DNA from: Vibrio casei
Lineage (GTDB): Bacteria; Pseudomonadota; Gammaproteobacteria; Enterobacterales; Vibrionaceae
Length of the DNA stretch: 64,000 nt
Direction: 5' to 3'
Assembly: GCF_002218025.2 (NCBI RefSeq)
Contig: NZ_AP018682.1
Span: forward strand, 1-64,000
Under the pieces are notes generated by a model that did no database searches, was not told the origin of the DNA, and worked only from the letters and a program-made list of their open reading frames with translations. Shown piece by piece: positions 21,330-31,879 of this stretch; the stretch's first letter is position 1; the number at the start of each line of letters is the position of its first letter. The position numbers and the translations under genes are program-made.

Positions 21330-22727
21330 TTAAGCTTGGTTTTCTGCGAGTTCAAGCTTCTTCTTGTTTTGACGAATCTTTTTCTCTTCAGCGATAGCAA
21401 CGAAAGCAAGCAAAACAATACAAATCATTGCTGAGGTATCTAGGGCAGCAAACGTGCCTTTCCAACCCGTTAGGCCAAAGATTGGTGTACCGTCTGCAAT
21501 CATGCCAAGACCCAGTTTCGCGAAGCTGTCACCAATTAGGTAAGCGAATGTGCCTTTTACCCCGTCTGCCACACTGATTGCTTTTTTAGGAACAAAGCCA
21601 ACCGCAGCAACACCGATAAGCAGTTGAGGACCAAACACTAGGAAGCCAAGAACAAATAGCGACGCTAGGTACATGAACTCACTGGTTGCGTGTTGGTAGA
21701 AATCAAGTGATACGATGATCAAACCCAAAGAAACACAAGCCACTAGCGCACGGCGACCATTTGCAAGGTCAGACAGGTAACCCCACATCAAAGTCCCCAC
21801 AAGCGCACCCACTTCGAATAGGGTAAAGCCAGAGATTGCTGCTTCTTTTGATAGACCAAGTTCTTGGTATGCGTAAACCGTTGACCATTGGTCGATACCG
21901 ATACGCACGATGTAAAGGAAGATGTTTGCGAAGCAAAGTAGCCAGATCACTTTGTTCTTTAGAACGTATTCAACAAAGATCTCTTTCTTGGTCATTTGAT
22001 TGCCTTCAGCCGCTTCGTCTTCTTCGCTGACTGCTTCATCAAATAGCTCTTCTACTTTACCTAGACCGTAGGCTTCAGGAGAGTCGTTACCATAGCGCAT
22101 ACCGATGAAACCAACGATGATCGCAATGATAGAAGGGAACACGAACATGCCGATTACGTGACCGTCAAACAAGTAGTTAGCACCAAACAGAGCAACACCT
22201 GCAGCACCCGCACCACCTACGTTGTGAGACATGTTCCAAAGACCTAAGTAAGAACCACGCTTGTTGCGAGGCGTCCACTTAGTGATGGTCGAGTAACTAG
22301 AAGGACCCCCAGTACTTTGGAAGAAACCACTTAGTGCGTAGAACGCAACCATCAAGAACAAGCTCGCGCTGCCACCGCCCAGGCTGAAACTGAAACCAAG
22401 CATTGCCAGGCCAGAAAGGATAAGCATGAAAGGAAGGAACTGCTTGGTGTTTTTACCATCGGCGTAGTAGGAAACTACGGTCTTACCGATGCCGTAAGTA
22501 ATCGAGAAACCCAGACCAATCAAACCTAGATCTGTCATCGACAAACCGTAAGTTGAAATCATGTCGTTCTGCGCGACGTTGAAGTTTTTACGGATCAGAT
22601 ACATGGTTAAGTAACCTATGAATACCACTAGGTAAGATTGGATAAATGGCTTGAACCACATTTTTCTGCGTACTTCTACTGGAAGATCGAGGGTAGGTTT
22701 TCGGACTTGTTCAAGGAACTTTAGCAT
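21330..22727 (-). CDS. uhpT: Hexose-6-phosphate:phosphate antiporter UhpT
   Basis: Imports glucose-6-phosphate and related sugars in exchange for phosphate. The N-terminus [20 protein letters not shown], followed by RKMWFKPF, closely matches E. coli UhpT, so I start at 22727 and not at the Met ten codons earlier; AAGAGAG precedes it. 465 aa with 12 TM segments, FLGLW-type [13 protein letters not shown] loop and [13 protein letters not shown]. Placed upstream of uhpABC, unlike the E. coli order uhpABC-uhpT. Confidence 0.95.
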   Translation of the reverse strand: MLKFLEQVRKPTLDLPVEVRRKMWFKPFIQSYLVVFIGYLTMYLIRKNFNVAQNDMISTYGLSMTDLGLIGLGFSITYGIGKTVVSYYADGKNTKQFLPFMLILSGLAMLGFSFSLGGGSASLFLMVAFYALSGFFQSTGGPSSYSTITKWTPRNKRGSYLGLWNMSHNVGGAGAAGVALFGANYLFDGHVIGMFVFPSIIAIIVGFIGMRYGNDSPEAYGLGKVEELFDEAVSEEDEAAEGNQMTKKEIFVEYVLKNKVIWLLCFANIFLYIVRIGIDQWSTVYAYQELGLSKEAAISGFTLFEVGALVGTLMWGYLSDLANGRRALVACVSLGLIIVSLDFYQHATSEFMYLASLFVLGFLVFGPQLLIGVAAVGFVPKKAISVADGVKGTFAYLIGDSFAKLGLGMIADGTPIFGLTGWKGTFAALDTSAMICIVLLAFVAIAEEKKIRQNKKKLELAENQA

Positions 22728-22876
22728 CGTGAACTCTCTTGGATTAGTGTGATGCACTTGCGTGCTCGCTTTCTTTTAACTGCAAGCGATTTTAGAGAGT
22801 CTTGTTTTGTACCACATGAGAGGAGGGCTTAGATCAACTAAGAAAAATTCCTAGAAAATGACGAATGGATGAAAAA

Positions 22877-22892
22877 TGTGAAAATCATCACA
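22877..22892. promoter_or_regulatory. Perfect CRP consensus site upstream of uhpT
   Basis: TGTGA-AAATCA-TCACA matches CRP's TGTGA-N6-TCACA exactly. It is about 150 bp before the uhpT start, fitting the known CRP dependence of E. coli uhpT. The rest of 22728-22987 holds no gene. Confidence 0.7.
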
Positions 22893-23059
22893 TTCTGTAT
22901 GGGGTATTAAAATTTAATTTGAATTAGATACAATAACCAGCTGCCGTATGAATCTTTATTCCTCTCCTACACTTTCATATACTTGACTGTAGTGGCATAG
23001 TGAATTTGGTCACTTAGTTAGAGGTGATATCATCACCTCATAAATTAACAGGTGACATT

Positions 23060-23305
23060 ATGACAAAACGTACAAGACGATTATTTAGCGCAGAATTTAA
23101 GTTAGAAGCAGCGCAGTTAGTCCTAGATCAGAATTACTCAGTGAATGAAGCGGCCCAAGCCATGAATGTGGGCAAATCCACAATGGATAAGTGGGTTCGC
23201 CAGCTCAGAGAAGAGCGCCAAGGAAAAGCACCCAAAGCTTCACCTATGACCCCAGAGCAAATAGAAATTCGGGAATTGAAAAAGAAGCTGGCTCGCCTTG
23301 AATAG
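23060..23305 (+). pseudogene. IS911-like OrfA, nonsense mutation
   Basis: Helix-turn-helix protein ([20 protein letters not shown]) resembling IS911 OrfA. In-frame TAG follows ARLE where homologues continue with a Glu; beyond it the same frame still reads [26 protein letters not shown] precedes the ATG at 23060. OrfA is therefore truncated by one base change. Confidence 0.8.
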
Positions 23306-23310
23306 CATAA

Positions 23311-23805
<495 letters not shown>

Positions 23806-23841
23806 TGAGTTAAGTGAGTACAATCACTAACGAGGTGAACA

Positions 23842-24126
23842 ATGACAACTAAGAAAACTAGAATTAAACATTCCCCTGAATTTAAAGCAGAAGCCCTAAA
23901 ACTAGCAGAGAGAGTGGGAGTAGCTGCGGCTGCAAGGCAGCTTTCTTTACATGAATCTCAAATCTACGGGTGGCGGAAGAACTCGAAGAAAGACACCAAT
24001 ACTAGTCAGCGAGAACAAGAGCTAGCCGCAGAGGTTGCCAAGCTCAAAAGGCAGTTGGCTGAGCAAGCAGAAGAGCTAGAAATTGTAAAAAAGGCCGCCA
24101 CCTACTTCGCGAAAAATCTAAAGTAA
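23842..24126 (+). CDS. IS3 OrfA (InsE-like HTH protein)
   Basis: 94 aa; HTH region SPEFKAEALKLAERVGVAAAARQLSLHESQIYGW followed by a leucine-zipper-like coil (EVAKLKRQLAEQAEELEIVKK) ending in AATYFAKNLK, as in E. coli IS3 InsE. It works as an OrfAB fusion made by -1 frameshifting. Confidence 0.93.
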   Translation: MTTKKTRIKHSPEFKAEALKLAERVGVAAAARQLSLHESQIYGWRKNSKKDTNTSQREQELAAEVAKLKRQLAEQAEELEIVKKAATYFAKNLK

Positions 24127-24140
24127 ATTGCTACGAATTT

Positions 24141-24992
24141 ATGCTCGAACACCTGATGTACTTCAATATTGTACGTATGGCTAAGGTATTCGGGGTATCC
24201 CGAAGTGGGTTTTATTACTGGGTTAAACATCGCCATAAGGCTAGCCAACGCGAGGCAGTTCGCCAAGAGCTTGATACAAAGGTCAAAGAAGCTTTTGATA
24301 ACAGCAAAGGCCGAGATGGCTCAAGGCGAATCCAAAAAGAACTGTCTGAGAGCGGTGATAACCACAATGTGAAAACCATTGCGGCCAGTATGAAGCGTCA
24401 AGATTTAACGCCGAAAGCGGCACGTAAATTTAAGTGCACGACAGACAGCAAGCATCAAATGCCAGTTGCTCCAAACTTGCTGGCTCAGAACTTTAACGCA
24501 GCGGCTCCGAATGAAAAATGGGCGGGAGACATCACCTATGTTGCGACAAGCGAAGGCTGGTTGTACTTGGCAGTAATTATTGACCTTTACTCAAGACAAG
24601 TAATCGGATGGTCTATGGATACCAGAATGACGGCTACGCTGGTCTGTGATGCTCTATCAATGGCTTTGTTCCGTCGCGAATTTCCTGAGCAGGTTATCGT
24701 TCATAGTGATCGAGGTAGTCAGTACTGCTCAAAAGATTATCGAGACCTCATAACTGTTTATAATCTAAAGCAAAGTATGAGTAGGAAAGGAAACTGCTGG
24801 GACAATGCTTGTGTTGAGAGCTTCTTCCATTCGATGAAAGTTGAAGCGATCCAATATGAGCCGATTATGACGAGAGACCAGATGCGTCAAACGATCTTCG
24901 AGTACATAGAGGTTGATTATAATCGGACAAGAAGGCACAGTGCTCTTGGGTATCTAAGCCCTGTTAACTTTGAACAGCAAAATGTCGCTTAA
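24141..24992 (+). CDS. IS3 OrfB transposase (InsF-like, DDE)
   Basis: 283-aa integrase-core transposase. DDE residues: Asp in WAGDITYVATSEGWLYLAV, Asp in VIVHSDRGSQYCSKDY, and Glu in NACVESFFHSMKVE. It appears intact. The related copy at 56.9 kb differs by scattered substitutions, so the two are not identical. Confidence 0.94.
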   Translation: MLEHLMYFNIVRMAKVFGVSRSGFYYWVKHRHKASQREAVRQELDTKVKEAFDNSKGRDGSRRIQKELSESGDNHNVKTIAASMKRQDLTPKAARKFKCTTDSKHQMPVAPNLLAQNFNAAAPNEKWAGDITYVATSEGWLYLAVIIDLYSRQVIGWSMDTRMTATLVCDALSMALFRREFPEQVIVHSDRGSQYCSKDYRDLITVYNLKQSMSRKGNCWDNACVESFFHSMKVEAIQYEPIMTRDQMRQTIFEYIEVDYNRTRRHSALGYLSPVNFEQQNVA

Positions 24993-25022
24993 TGAAGTGT
25001 CCAGTCTGGCTGGAGCAGATCA

Positions 25023-26204
25023 TCAGACCCCAATAACAGCACGCTCTACATGTGGGTGTTTGAAGGCAAGCAGAACGTGTATCAGAATTCGAGCCTGACG
25101 ATTCCTCAGAACCGAGCCTATAGCATTAGCTCACCTCAGGTTTTAAATCACGAGCGCGCCATCGAATGGAGTGAGGACTCGCTGAATATCCGCGCGTTTG
25201 CGTTTCAAGCTGGGGAGTATCAGGTGGTGCTCGGCATGAGTATCAACCACCATATTTTGTTTTTGGATAAACTCGACTGGATTTTGTTTTGGGCGCTCGG
25301 TTTGGCGTTTGTGATTTCTTCCGCGTTGAGCGGTTGGATTGTAAAACGTGGGTTGAAGCCGATTGTGGGGTTGAATCAGCACATTCAACAGATATCCCCA
25401 GAGCAAATGGGCATTCGTCTCGACCCCGATTCGTTGCCAATAGAACTGCGCGAGTTAGCCAACAAACACAACGCGATGCTCGATAGGTTGCAAACTGGTT
25501 TTCGCCGCTTGAGCGAGTTTTCTTCTGATATAGCACATGAGTTAAAAACGCCACTCACCAACATTACTACGCAAAATCAGGTCATTTTAGGTGCATGTCG
25601 AACGCCTGAGGAATATCAGGATGCGATTGCCTCAACGTTAGAAGAACTCAACCGCATCACGAAAACCATCAACGATTTGCTCTACATTGCCAAGGCTGAA
25701 AACAAGCTCATTCATCGCCATGACGAAGTGTTTGCGGTGCGGGAGGAAATCGACCGCTTGGTCGCGTATTTTGAAATATTGGCCGAAGATGCCGAGGTTC
25801 GAATCGTGAACTCAGGCGACGGTCAGCTCTATATGGACAAAAACATGTTTGAGCGTGCGGTGGGCAACTTGCTCTCCAACGCGATTCGCCATGCGTATGC
25901 TGATTCAACCATTGTGATTGACGTTCAAGAGGTTGATGAATGGGTTACGATATCGGTCAGCAACCAAGGTGACTCCATTGCCGAGCAAAACTTACCGTAC
26001 CTTTTCGACCGATTTTATCGCGCAGATAAATCTCGCCAACATGTAGGTAGCGTCGGTGCAGGGCTAGGTTTGTCGATTACCCAATCTATCGTGCAAGCGT
26101 ATGAAGGACAGATAAAAGTAACATCAGATAAAGACAGGACGCGGTTTGTTTTGATGTTGCCATCGGCAGGTGTCAATGGAAGTGATAAGTCCGTTGAAGC
26201 ATAA
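25023..26204 (+). pseudogene. Sensor histidine kinase (CusS-like), N-terminus lost
   Basis: Heavy-metal-sensor-type kinase whose reading frame runs straight into the IS3 end without a start codon (SDPNNSTLYMWVFEGK...). What remains: the end of the periplasmic domain, a TM segment (ILFWALGLAFVISSALSGW), HAMP, H box SSDIAHELKTPLTNI, N box NLLSNAIRHAY, and G boxes FDRFYRADKSR and GAGLGLSI. An internal Met at 25050 gives 384 aa but would lack the first TM helix and signal. No response-regulator gene is next to it; it was probably lost in the same deletion. Confidence 0.85.
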
Positions 26205-26228
26205 AAGGCAAACCTTGGCTTGCCTTTT
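26203..26228. terminator. Bidirectional terminator between kinase and gldA
   Basis: AAAAGGCAA-ACCTTGGC-TTGCCTTTT, a 9-bp stem with A and T flanks on both sides, located between convergent genes. Confidence 0.75.
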
Positions 26229-26254
26229 GAGACTCAAACTCGTTTTTATTTGGG

Positions 26255-27337
26255 TTATTGGCCCAGTTGATGAGCGGTTAGAATTGCAGAGTAGACATTT
26301 TCTGCCGTCACTGGGAATGGCATATTGTGGATGGTTTCTCCCTCGGCCGTTGAAGCTTCGGCGACCTCGCGCAATTTATCGTGATTAAGCTCTTTAACGC
26401 CCATATCAAATAAGTTGGTTGGTAGACCTACCGATCGGCAGAAGGCGAGAACCGTATTAATCTCTTCCATCGCTGCGTTTTCTAGCACCAGTTGAACAAG
26501 TGTGCCGAACGCGACTTTCTCACCATGATAGAGATGGTGACACTCTTCGAGCTTGGTTAGGCCGTTATGAATAGCGTGAGCGCCTGCTAGGCCACTGCTT
26601 TCAAAACCTATACCGCTTAGGTATGTATTGGCTTCAATAATATTTTCTACCGCTTTGGTGCTCACACCATTTTCTACCGCAGCTTTTGCTTTTACACCAT
26701 CTTCAAGCAAGGTTTCATAACAGAGCTTCGCAAGAGCTTGCGCTGAACGCGTCGCTAAACCACCTGCCATTGTTGCCTTACCAGAGGTCATGTTGGCACG
26801 AGCTTCAAAGTAGGTGGAGAGCGCATCGCCCATCCCCGATACCAGTAGGCGAACAGGGGCTTTGGCGATGACTGATGTATCCATGATGACCATGTCTGGA
26901 TTTTTAGGGATCATCAAATATTCTGCAAACTCACCTTCAGGTGTGTATATCACCGCAAGAGCAGAGGTTGGCGCATCAGTCGAGGCAATCGTAGGAACCA
27001 CCACGACAGGAATTTTGGTGTAAAACGCAACGGCCTTAGCTGTATCTAAGGTTTTACCGCCACCAATACCGACAATGACATCGTGTTTTTGAGTGGCACA
27101 AATGTCCGTGATGCGTTCAATCTCAACGCGTGAACATTCGCCACCAAAAATGTTCATAGTGAGTGGAAGCTTTTCGTCAGCAAAGCTTTGTTTGACGTCA
27201 TCACCAACCAGGTTAGTCACGAACTCATCGGCAATGACTAACGGACGTTCACCTAATGTTTTCACATAGTGAGCGATAGATGTAAGTACTTGTTCACCTT
27301 GGACGTATTTGCTTGGGCTGATAATAATTTTGTCCAT
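26255..27337 (-). CDS. gldA: Glycerol dehydrogenase (NAD+)
   Basis: Iron-type alcohol dehydrogenase fold oxidising glycerol to dihydroxyacetone. NAD-binding GIGGGKTLDTAKAV; metal ligands in GLAGAHAIHNGLT and LYHGEKVAFG. 360 aa, near E. coli GldA. It is divergent from dhaKLM, whose enzymes phosphorylate the product, so the pair forms a glycerol-to-DHAP route. Two DhaR-type palindromes lie between them. Confidence 0.93.
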   Translation of the reverse strand: MDKIIISPSKYVQGEQVLTSIAHYVKTLGERPLVIADEFVTNLVGDDVKQSFADEKLPLTMNIFGGECSRVEIERITDICATQKHDVIVGIGGGKTLDTAKAVAFYTKIPVVVVPTIASTDAPTSALAVIYTPEGEFAEYLMIPKNPDMVIMDTSVIAKAPVRLLVSGMGDALSTYFEARANMTSGKATMAGGLATRSAQALAKLCYETLLEDGVKAKAAVENGVSTKAVENIIEANTYLSGIGFESSGLAGAHAIHNGLTKLEECHHLYHGEKVAFGTLVQLVLENAAMEEINTVLAFCRSVGLPTNLFDMGVKELNHDKLREVAEASTAEGETIHNMPFPVTAENVYSAILTAHQLGQ

Positions 27338-27551
27338 AATTCAAACCTTTAACCTTTTTTATGTGTGTTTTGGACTGCAATGAAAATCCATTGTAGCGAT
27401 AAGGTTTATATTAGGTTTGGTGAGGTAAGTGGTGAAGGATATCTCTGGTTTTGTTCCATGCTTTTATGACCTCGGTGTCAAACCGACTGTCAGAAGTAAT
27501 AAGCATTAGTATGCTTTATGGCGCCGATCACTATTCAAGCGAATTCGTCGT

Positions 27552-27604
27552 TTTTCGTTTCATATTGAAACGAAAATACCGAAGTCGTTGTTTCAATATG
27601 AAAC
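27552..27604. promoter_or_regulatory. Two palindromic DhaR-type operators in the gldA/dhaK promoter region
   Basis: Site 1 CGTTTCATATTGAAACG (27556-27572, symmetry extends to 27552-27576) and site 2 GTTTCAATATGAAAC (27590-27604) share the GTTTCA-N3-TGAAAC motif, with centres 33 bp apart (about three helical turns). They are about 90-135 bp upstream of dhaK. DhaR, encoded at 31.9-33.8 kb, is the natural candidate; binding is inferred. Confidence 0.7.
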
Positions 27605-27690
27605 GGATTGATTTTTGTTGAGCACGTTTTTTCTCTGTTTAAGATGAATTCATACCCTACATAAAAATATAAATGGAATGAGATAGAACG

Positions 27691-28749
27691 ATGAAAAAGT
27701 TAATTAACCAAGTCGATGATGTTGTATTGCAGCAAATGGAAGGCCTGGCATTGTCCCGCCCTGAGCTAAAAGCCAACTACGAGCCTCGTTACATGTGGCA
27801 TGAGGAAACGCCGGGGCAAGTGGCATTGGTTTCTGGTGGTGGCTGTGGTCATGAACCTTTGCACGCAGGTTTTATTGGTAAAGGCATGCTGACAGGCGCC
27901 TGCCCTGGTGAGGTATTTACTTCACCTACGCCTGATCAAATGTACGAATGTGGCAACCAAGTGAATACTGGAGAAGGCGTGCTATTTATCATTAAAAACT
28001 ACACCGGCGACGTATTGAATTTTGAAACGGCCGTGGAGCTGCTTCATACCGATGGCATCAAAGTTGGGTCGGTGTTGGTGGATGACGATGTTGCGGTCAA
28101 AGACAGCTTGTATACCGCTGGTCGCCGTGGCGTTGCTGGAACGGTATTGGTTGAGAAGTTAGTTGGGGCTGCCGCGAACAAAGGTTATTCGTTGGAGCAA
28201 TGTGAAGCTCTGGCTCGTCGCGTTAATAATCACTGTCGCTCATTTGGCGTGGCGCTTAATGCTTGTGTTGTGCCAGCGGCGGGTAAACCATCTTTTGTTC
28301 TGGAAGATGATGAAGTGGAGTTTGGTGTTGGTATCCATGGTGAACCAGGTATCAAGCGAGTGAAATACACCGATGTCGATACGTTAGTGGATGAAATGTT
28401 TACTGAAGTTGCTGAAAACACACCTTATCAGCGCACTTTGCGTATTTGGAATCGTGACGAAGGTGAATGGGGTGAAGTGGAATCCAGCATTGAGCCTTTT
28501 GCTGCTGAACACGACTACATTGTGATGGTGAATGGTATGGGTGGTACGCCAACTTCAGAGCTTTACGGGGTGTACCGCCGTCTTGCTCATAACTGCGAGC
28601 AAGCGGGGTTCCGTATCGTGCGTAATATGGTTGGTAACTTCTGTACGTCACTCGATATGGAAGGCGTTTCAATTACGTTGCTGAAAGCAGATAAAGAGAT
28701 GTTGGAGCTGTTTGATGCTCCTGTCGATACGGCCGCGATCAAGTGGTAA
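27691..28749 (+). CDS. dhaK: PTS-dependent dihydroxyacetone kinase, DhaK subunit
   Basis: Binds dihydroxyacetone covalently through a His, here His216 in GVGIHGEPGI. Other family marks are SGGGCGHEPLHAGFIG and NGMGGTPTSELY. 352 aa. First gene of dhaKLM, 15 nt before dhaL. It works with DhaL (ADP coenzyme) and DhaM (phosphate donor). Confidence 0.97.
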   Translation: MKKLINQVDDVVLQQMEGLALSRPELKANYEPRYMWHEETPGQVALVSGGGCGHEPLHAGFIGKGMLTGACPGEVFTSPTPDQMYECGNQVNTGEGVLFIIKNYTGDVLNFETAVELLHTDGIKVGSVLVDDDVAVKDSLYTAGRRGVAGTVLVEKLVGAAANKGYSLEQCEALARRVNNHCRSFGVALNACVVPAAGKPSFVLEDDEVEFGVGIHGEPGIKRVKYTDVDTLVDEMFTEVAENTPYQRTLRIWNRDEGEWGEVESSIEPFAAEHDYIVMVNGMGGTPTSELYGVYRRLAHNCEQAGFRIVRNMVGNFCTSLDMEGVSITLLKADKEMLELFDAPVDTAAIKW

Positions 28750-28764
28750 CAGGGGGGAGCAAAC

Positions 28765-29400
28765 ATGCAAATTGAAAAACAACATATCGTTCACTGGTTA
28801 GAGCTATGTGCAAAAACGTATCAAGAGAATCAAGATTTTCTGACCGACCTTGATCGTGATATTGGTGACGCAGACCATGGTCTCAATATGAACCGAGGCT
28901 TTAAAAAAGTCGCGGAAAAACTGCCGCAATTTGCGGACCAAAATATCGGCAGCATTCTCAAGAATACGGGCATGACCTTGCTTTCTAGTGTCGGTGGGGC
29001 AAGTGGCCCGCTGTATGGCACGCTGTTTATTCGCACGGCTGCCGCTGTCGGAACTCGAGAGCAACTAACGTTTGAAGAGTTGGTTGATGCACTAAAAAGC
29101 GGTGTGGATGGCGTGGTGTCTCGTGGTAAAGCGGAACTGGGTGATAAAACCATGTGTGATGTTTGGTTACCCGTTTTAGTTAGCGTGAAGGCGTCGTTAG
29201 AAAATGGCATGAGCGCTGACCATTTATTGAATGAAATGGTTGAGCTAGCAGAAACGAACGCGGTTGCCACGATTGAAATGTTGGCGAAAAAAGGGCGAGC
29301 AAGCTATTTAGGTGAACGTAGTATTGGTCACCAAGACCCCGGCGCAACCTCTTCTTTGTTAATGATTAAAGCACTACAGCAGGCAATAGGAGGTAATTAA
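28765..29400 (+). CDS. dhaL: Dihydroxyacetone kinase, DhaL (ADP-binding) subunit
   Basis: 211 aa. Mg-ADP-binding Asp cluster DRDIGDADHGLNMNRG, and the SSVGGASGPLYGT and SIGHQDPGATS loops. ADP stays bound and is rephosphorylated by DhaM. GGGGGAG-type Shine-Dalgarno upstream; one nucleotide separates it from dhaM. Confidence 0.97.
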   Translation: MQIEKQHIVHWLELCAKTYQENQDFLTDLDRDIGDADHGLNMNRGFKKVAEKLPQFADQNIGSILKNTGMTLLSSVGGASGPLYGTLFIRTAAAVGTREQLTFEELVDALKSGVDGVVSRGKAELGDKTMCDVWLPVLVSVKASLENGMSADHLLNEMVELAETNAVATIEMLAKKGRASYLGERSIGHQDPGATSSLLMIKALQQAIGGN

Positions 29401-29401
29401 G

Positions 29402-31801
29402 ATGGTGGGAATTGTAGTTGTATCTCATAGTCGTCGCCTTGCAGAAGGGGTGGCCGAACTTGCCACCCAAATGACGCAAGGCAAAGCCAAGCTTGCGATT
29501 GCGGCTGGGATTGATGATCCAGAGAACCCGATCGGAACCGATGCCATAGCCGTGATGGAAGCGATTGAGCAGGTACATGATCAACAAGGGGTTGTTGTGT
29601 TGATGGATCTTGGCAGCGCGTTGCTTAGCACGGAAATGGCTCTGGATCTGATTGATGATCATGTGAGGGAAAATGTCACCCTTATCTCGGCCCCCATTGT
29701 TGAAGGGACCATGGCGGCGTCGGTGGCTGCTGCTGCCGGGCTACCTTTATCGACGGTAGTCGAAGAGGCACAGAATGCGTTAAGCGTAAAACGTGAGCAC
29801 CTTGGTGATCAGCCACTAACATCCGCTGAGATAGCGCCAGTATCAGAGAACTTTGAGCAAGAACGGACATTTGATTGGGTAGTGCAAAATCCGAATGGAT
29901 TACATGCTCGTCCCGCTGCGGCCATTGTTGGTGCACTCGCGCCTTTTGACTGCCAATTATGGTTGAAAAAAGGCGAGCGCCGTGTAAACGCGAAAAGCTT
30001 AAACAGCATTGCGAAACTTGGCGTTCGTAGCCAAGAGACGATCACGCTGTGCGCACTCGGCTCTCAATCCAGTGAAGCAATCAAGGAATTTGAAGCCTTA
30101 GCTAGTGAGCACTTCGGAGAAAAAGAGGCGGTTGAGCAAGGCATTATCGAATCTGAAGAGAGCACGGATACTTTGCTCGATGACATGGTCCCTAATCAGA
30201 TTGAAGGTGCTGTTGTTGGTCTTCGAGTCAATGACGGTATCGCTACTGCTCCAGTTGTCCTTTTTACTCATGAAATGCCAGTTGTGCCTGAACGTGATTT
30301 CCAAAGTGAACAAGATGAAATTGAACGGGTTAAGCATGCGATAGGCGTGGTTGTTCAACATTTGCAGGAGCAAGCGAAGCAGCCGAAAGGGGAAATATTT
30401 TCTGCTCATAGCATGATGCTCAGTGACCCAGAATTATGGGCATCGGTCGAGTCGCGAATTCAAACGGGCATGATAGCCGAGCAAGCTTGGATAGAATCAC
30501 TGCAAACGTTAGCCGACGAGTTTCGCCAGGCTGAAAGCCAGTACATGCGGGAACGCGAAGCTGATGTGCATGATATCGCACGCCAGGTTATGGTTGAAAT
30601 GACAGGTGTAACGCCTAATGCCATCGACATTAAGGAACCGAGTATTTTGTTGGCCCGCGATCTGATGCCTTCTGATGTGGCCGGGCTTGATAAATCGAAA
30701 GTGCTTGGTATCTGTTTGAGTGAGGGAGGGAAAACCTCTCACAGTGCGATTCTTGCTCGTGCGATGGGGATTCCTGCCATCGTTAAAGCTCAGGGCTGCC
30801 TTGATGCTGTGCGTGCTGGTCAAGTGGTGACTATTGATGGCTTTCGAGGGCATTTATGGTTCTCTCCTTCTGATGCCGTACAGCAGGAATTAGAAGCTCA
30901 GCAAATTGAGTGGCAAAACTCACGACAAAGTGCACTAGCGAGTGCTCAGCAAGCCGCAGTCACCTGTGATGGTGTCCATATTCCAGTATTCGCCAATATT
31001 GGTGGACCGAAAGATATTGATGATGCACTAACATCAGGAGCTGAGGGCGTTGGTCTATTCCGGACTGAGTTTCTATTTCAAAACAGTGATGAGTTGCCGA
31101 CTGAGGAAGCGCAATACCAAGTGTATCGTGATATTGCCGCCGCACTTGGTGATAAGCCACTTACGATTCGTAGTCTAGATGTTGGCGGTGATAAGCCTTT
31201 AGTCGCTTACCCTATGCCAGCGGAAGATAATCCATTTTTAGGTCTGAGAGGGGTGCGGTTGTGCCTTCAACATGAGTCATTGTTTACCGCCCAACTTCGA
31301 GCCATTCTGAGAGCCTTTCACGAGCAACCGAATATTCAATTGATGATACCGATGGTGGCTCAGGTTGAAGAAGTGAGAAAAGTAAAAGCGCTGTTGGCAC
31401 ATCAAGCAAACCAACTCGGCTTGGATGCGACTCATTTGCCTGTCGGTATTATGATTGAGGTACCCGCCGCGGTATTAAATGCAGATGCGTTAGCACAAGA
31501 AGTCGACTTTTTCTCTATTGGCACCAATGATTTGACTCAATATGTTATGGCAGCCGATCGAGGCAACGCTGCCGTTGCTGAATTGGTGAACTACTTTGAA
31601 CCATCGGTACTAAAAGCCATTGAACTCACTTGTGCAGCAGGCGATCGCGCGGGCATACCGGTCAGTATGTGCGGTGAGATGGCTGGTGATCCAAATGCCA
31701 CAGAAACATTACTTCGTGTTGGGTTACGAAAATTCAGCGCCAGTTCGAGTATGCTACCGGGACTAAAAGCGCAGATTCGTCAGTTGTCTGTCGATGTTTA
31801 A
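29402..31801 (+). CDS. dhaM: DhaM phosphoryl donor with full-length Enzyme I (EIIA-HPr-EI)
   Basis: 799 aa. Domain 1 is the mannose-type EIIA (VVVSHSRRLAEG, His9). Domain 2 is HPr-like with active His in NPNGLHARPAAAIVG (about residues 155-245). Domain 3 is a complete Enzyme I: linker and four-helix region, phospho-His domain GGKTSHSAILARAMGIPA, and the PEP-binding TIM barrel with LRGVRLCL, IMIEVPAAV, FSIGTNDLTQY and SMCGEMAGDP. E. coli DhaM (472 aa) has only a short EI piece. This version could draw phosphate directly from PEP without PtsI/PtsH. Confidence 0.93.
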   Translation: MVGIVVVSHSRRLAEGVAELATQMTQGKAKLAIAAGIDDPENPIGTDAIAVMEAIEQVHDQQGVVVLMDLGSALLSTEMALDLIDDHVRENVTLISAPIVEGTMAASVAAAAGLPLSTVVEEAQNALSVKREHLGDQPLTSAEIAPVSENFEQERTFDWVVQNPNGLHARPAAAIVGALAPFDCQLWLKKGERRVNAKSLNSIAKLGVRSQETITLCALGSQSSEAIKEFEALASEHFGEKEAVEQGIIESEESTDTLLDDMVPNQIEGAVVGLRVNDGIATAPVVLFTHEMPVVPERDFQSEQDEIERVKHAIGVVVQHLQEQAKQPKGEIFSAHSMMLSDPELWASVESRIQTGMIAEQAWIESLQTLADEFRQAESQYMREREADVHDIARQVMVEMTGVTPNAIDIKEPSILLARDLMPSDVAGLDKSKVLGICLSEGGKTSHSAILARAMGIPAIVKAQGCLDAVRAGQVVTIDGFRGHLWFSPSDAVQQELEAQQIEWQNSRQSALASAQQAAVTCDGVHIPVFANIGGPKDIDDALTSGAEGVGLFRTEFLFQNSDELPTEEAQYQVYRDIAAALGDKPLTIRSLDVGGDKPLVAYPMPAEDNPFLGLRGVRLCLQHESLFTAQLRAILRAFHEQPNIQLMIPMVAQVEEVRKVKALLAHQANQLGLDATHLPVGIMIEVPAAVLNADALAQEVDFFSIGTNDLTQYVMAADRGNAAVAELVNYFEPSVLKAIELTCAAGDRAGIPVSMCGEMAGDPNATETLLRVGLRKFSASSSMLPGLKAQIRQLSVDV

Positions 31802-31830
31802 TCGATACCTTTATCGTTAGTACATGTATA

Positions 31831-31858
31831 CCGGCGTGCTTACGCCGGTTTTACTTTT
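31831..31858 (+). terminator. Terminator after dhaM
   Basis: CCGGCGT-GCTT-ACGCCGG followed by TTTTACTTTT, 30 bp past the stop. It also lies at the 3' side of the convergent dhaR. Confidence 0.88.
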
Positions 31859-31879
31859 GTAGGAACGCCACTTCTTGGC

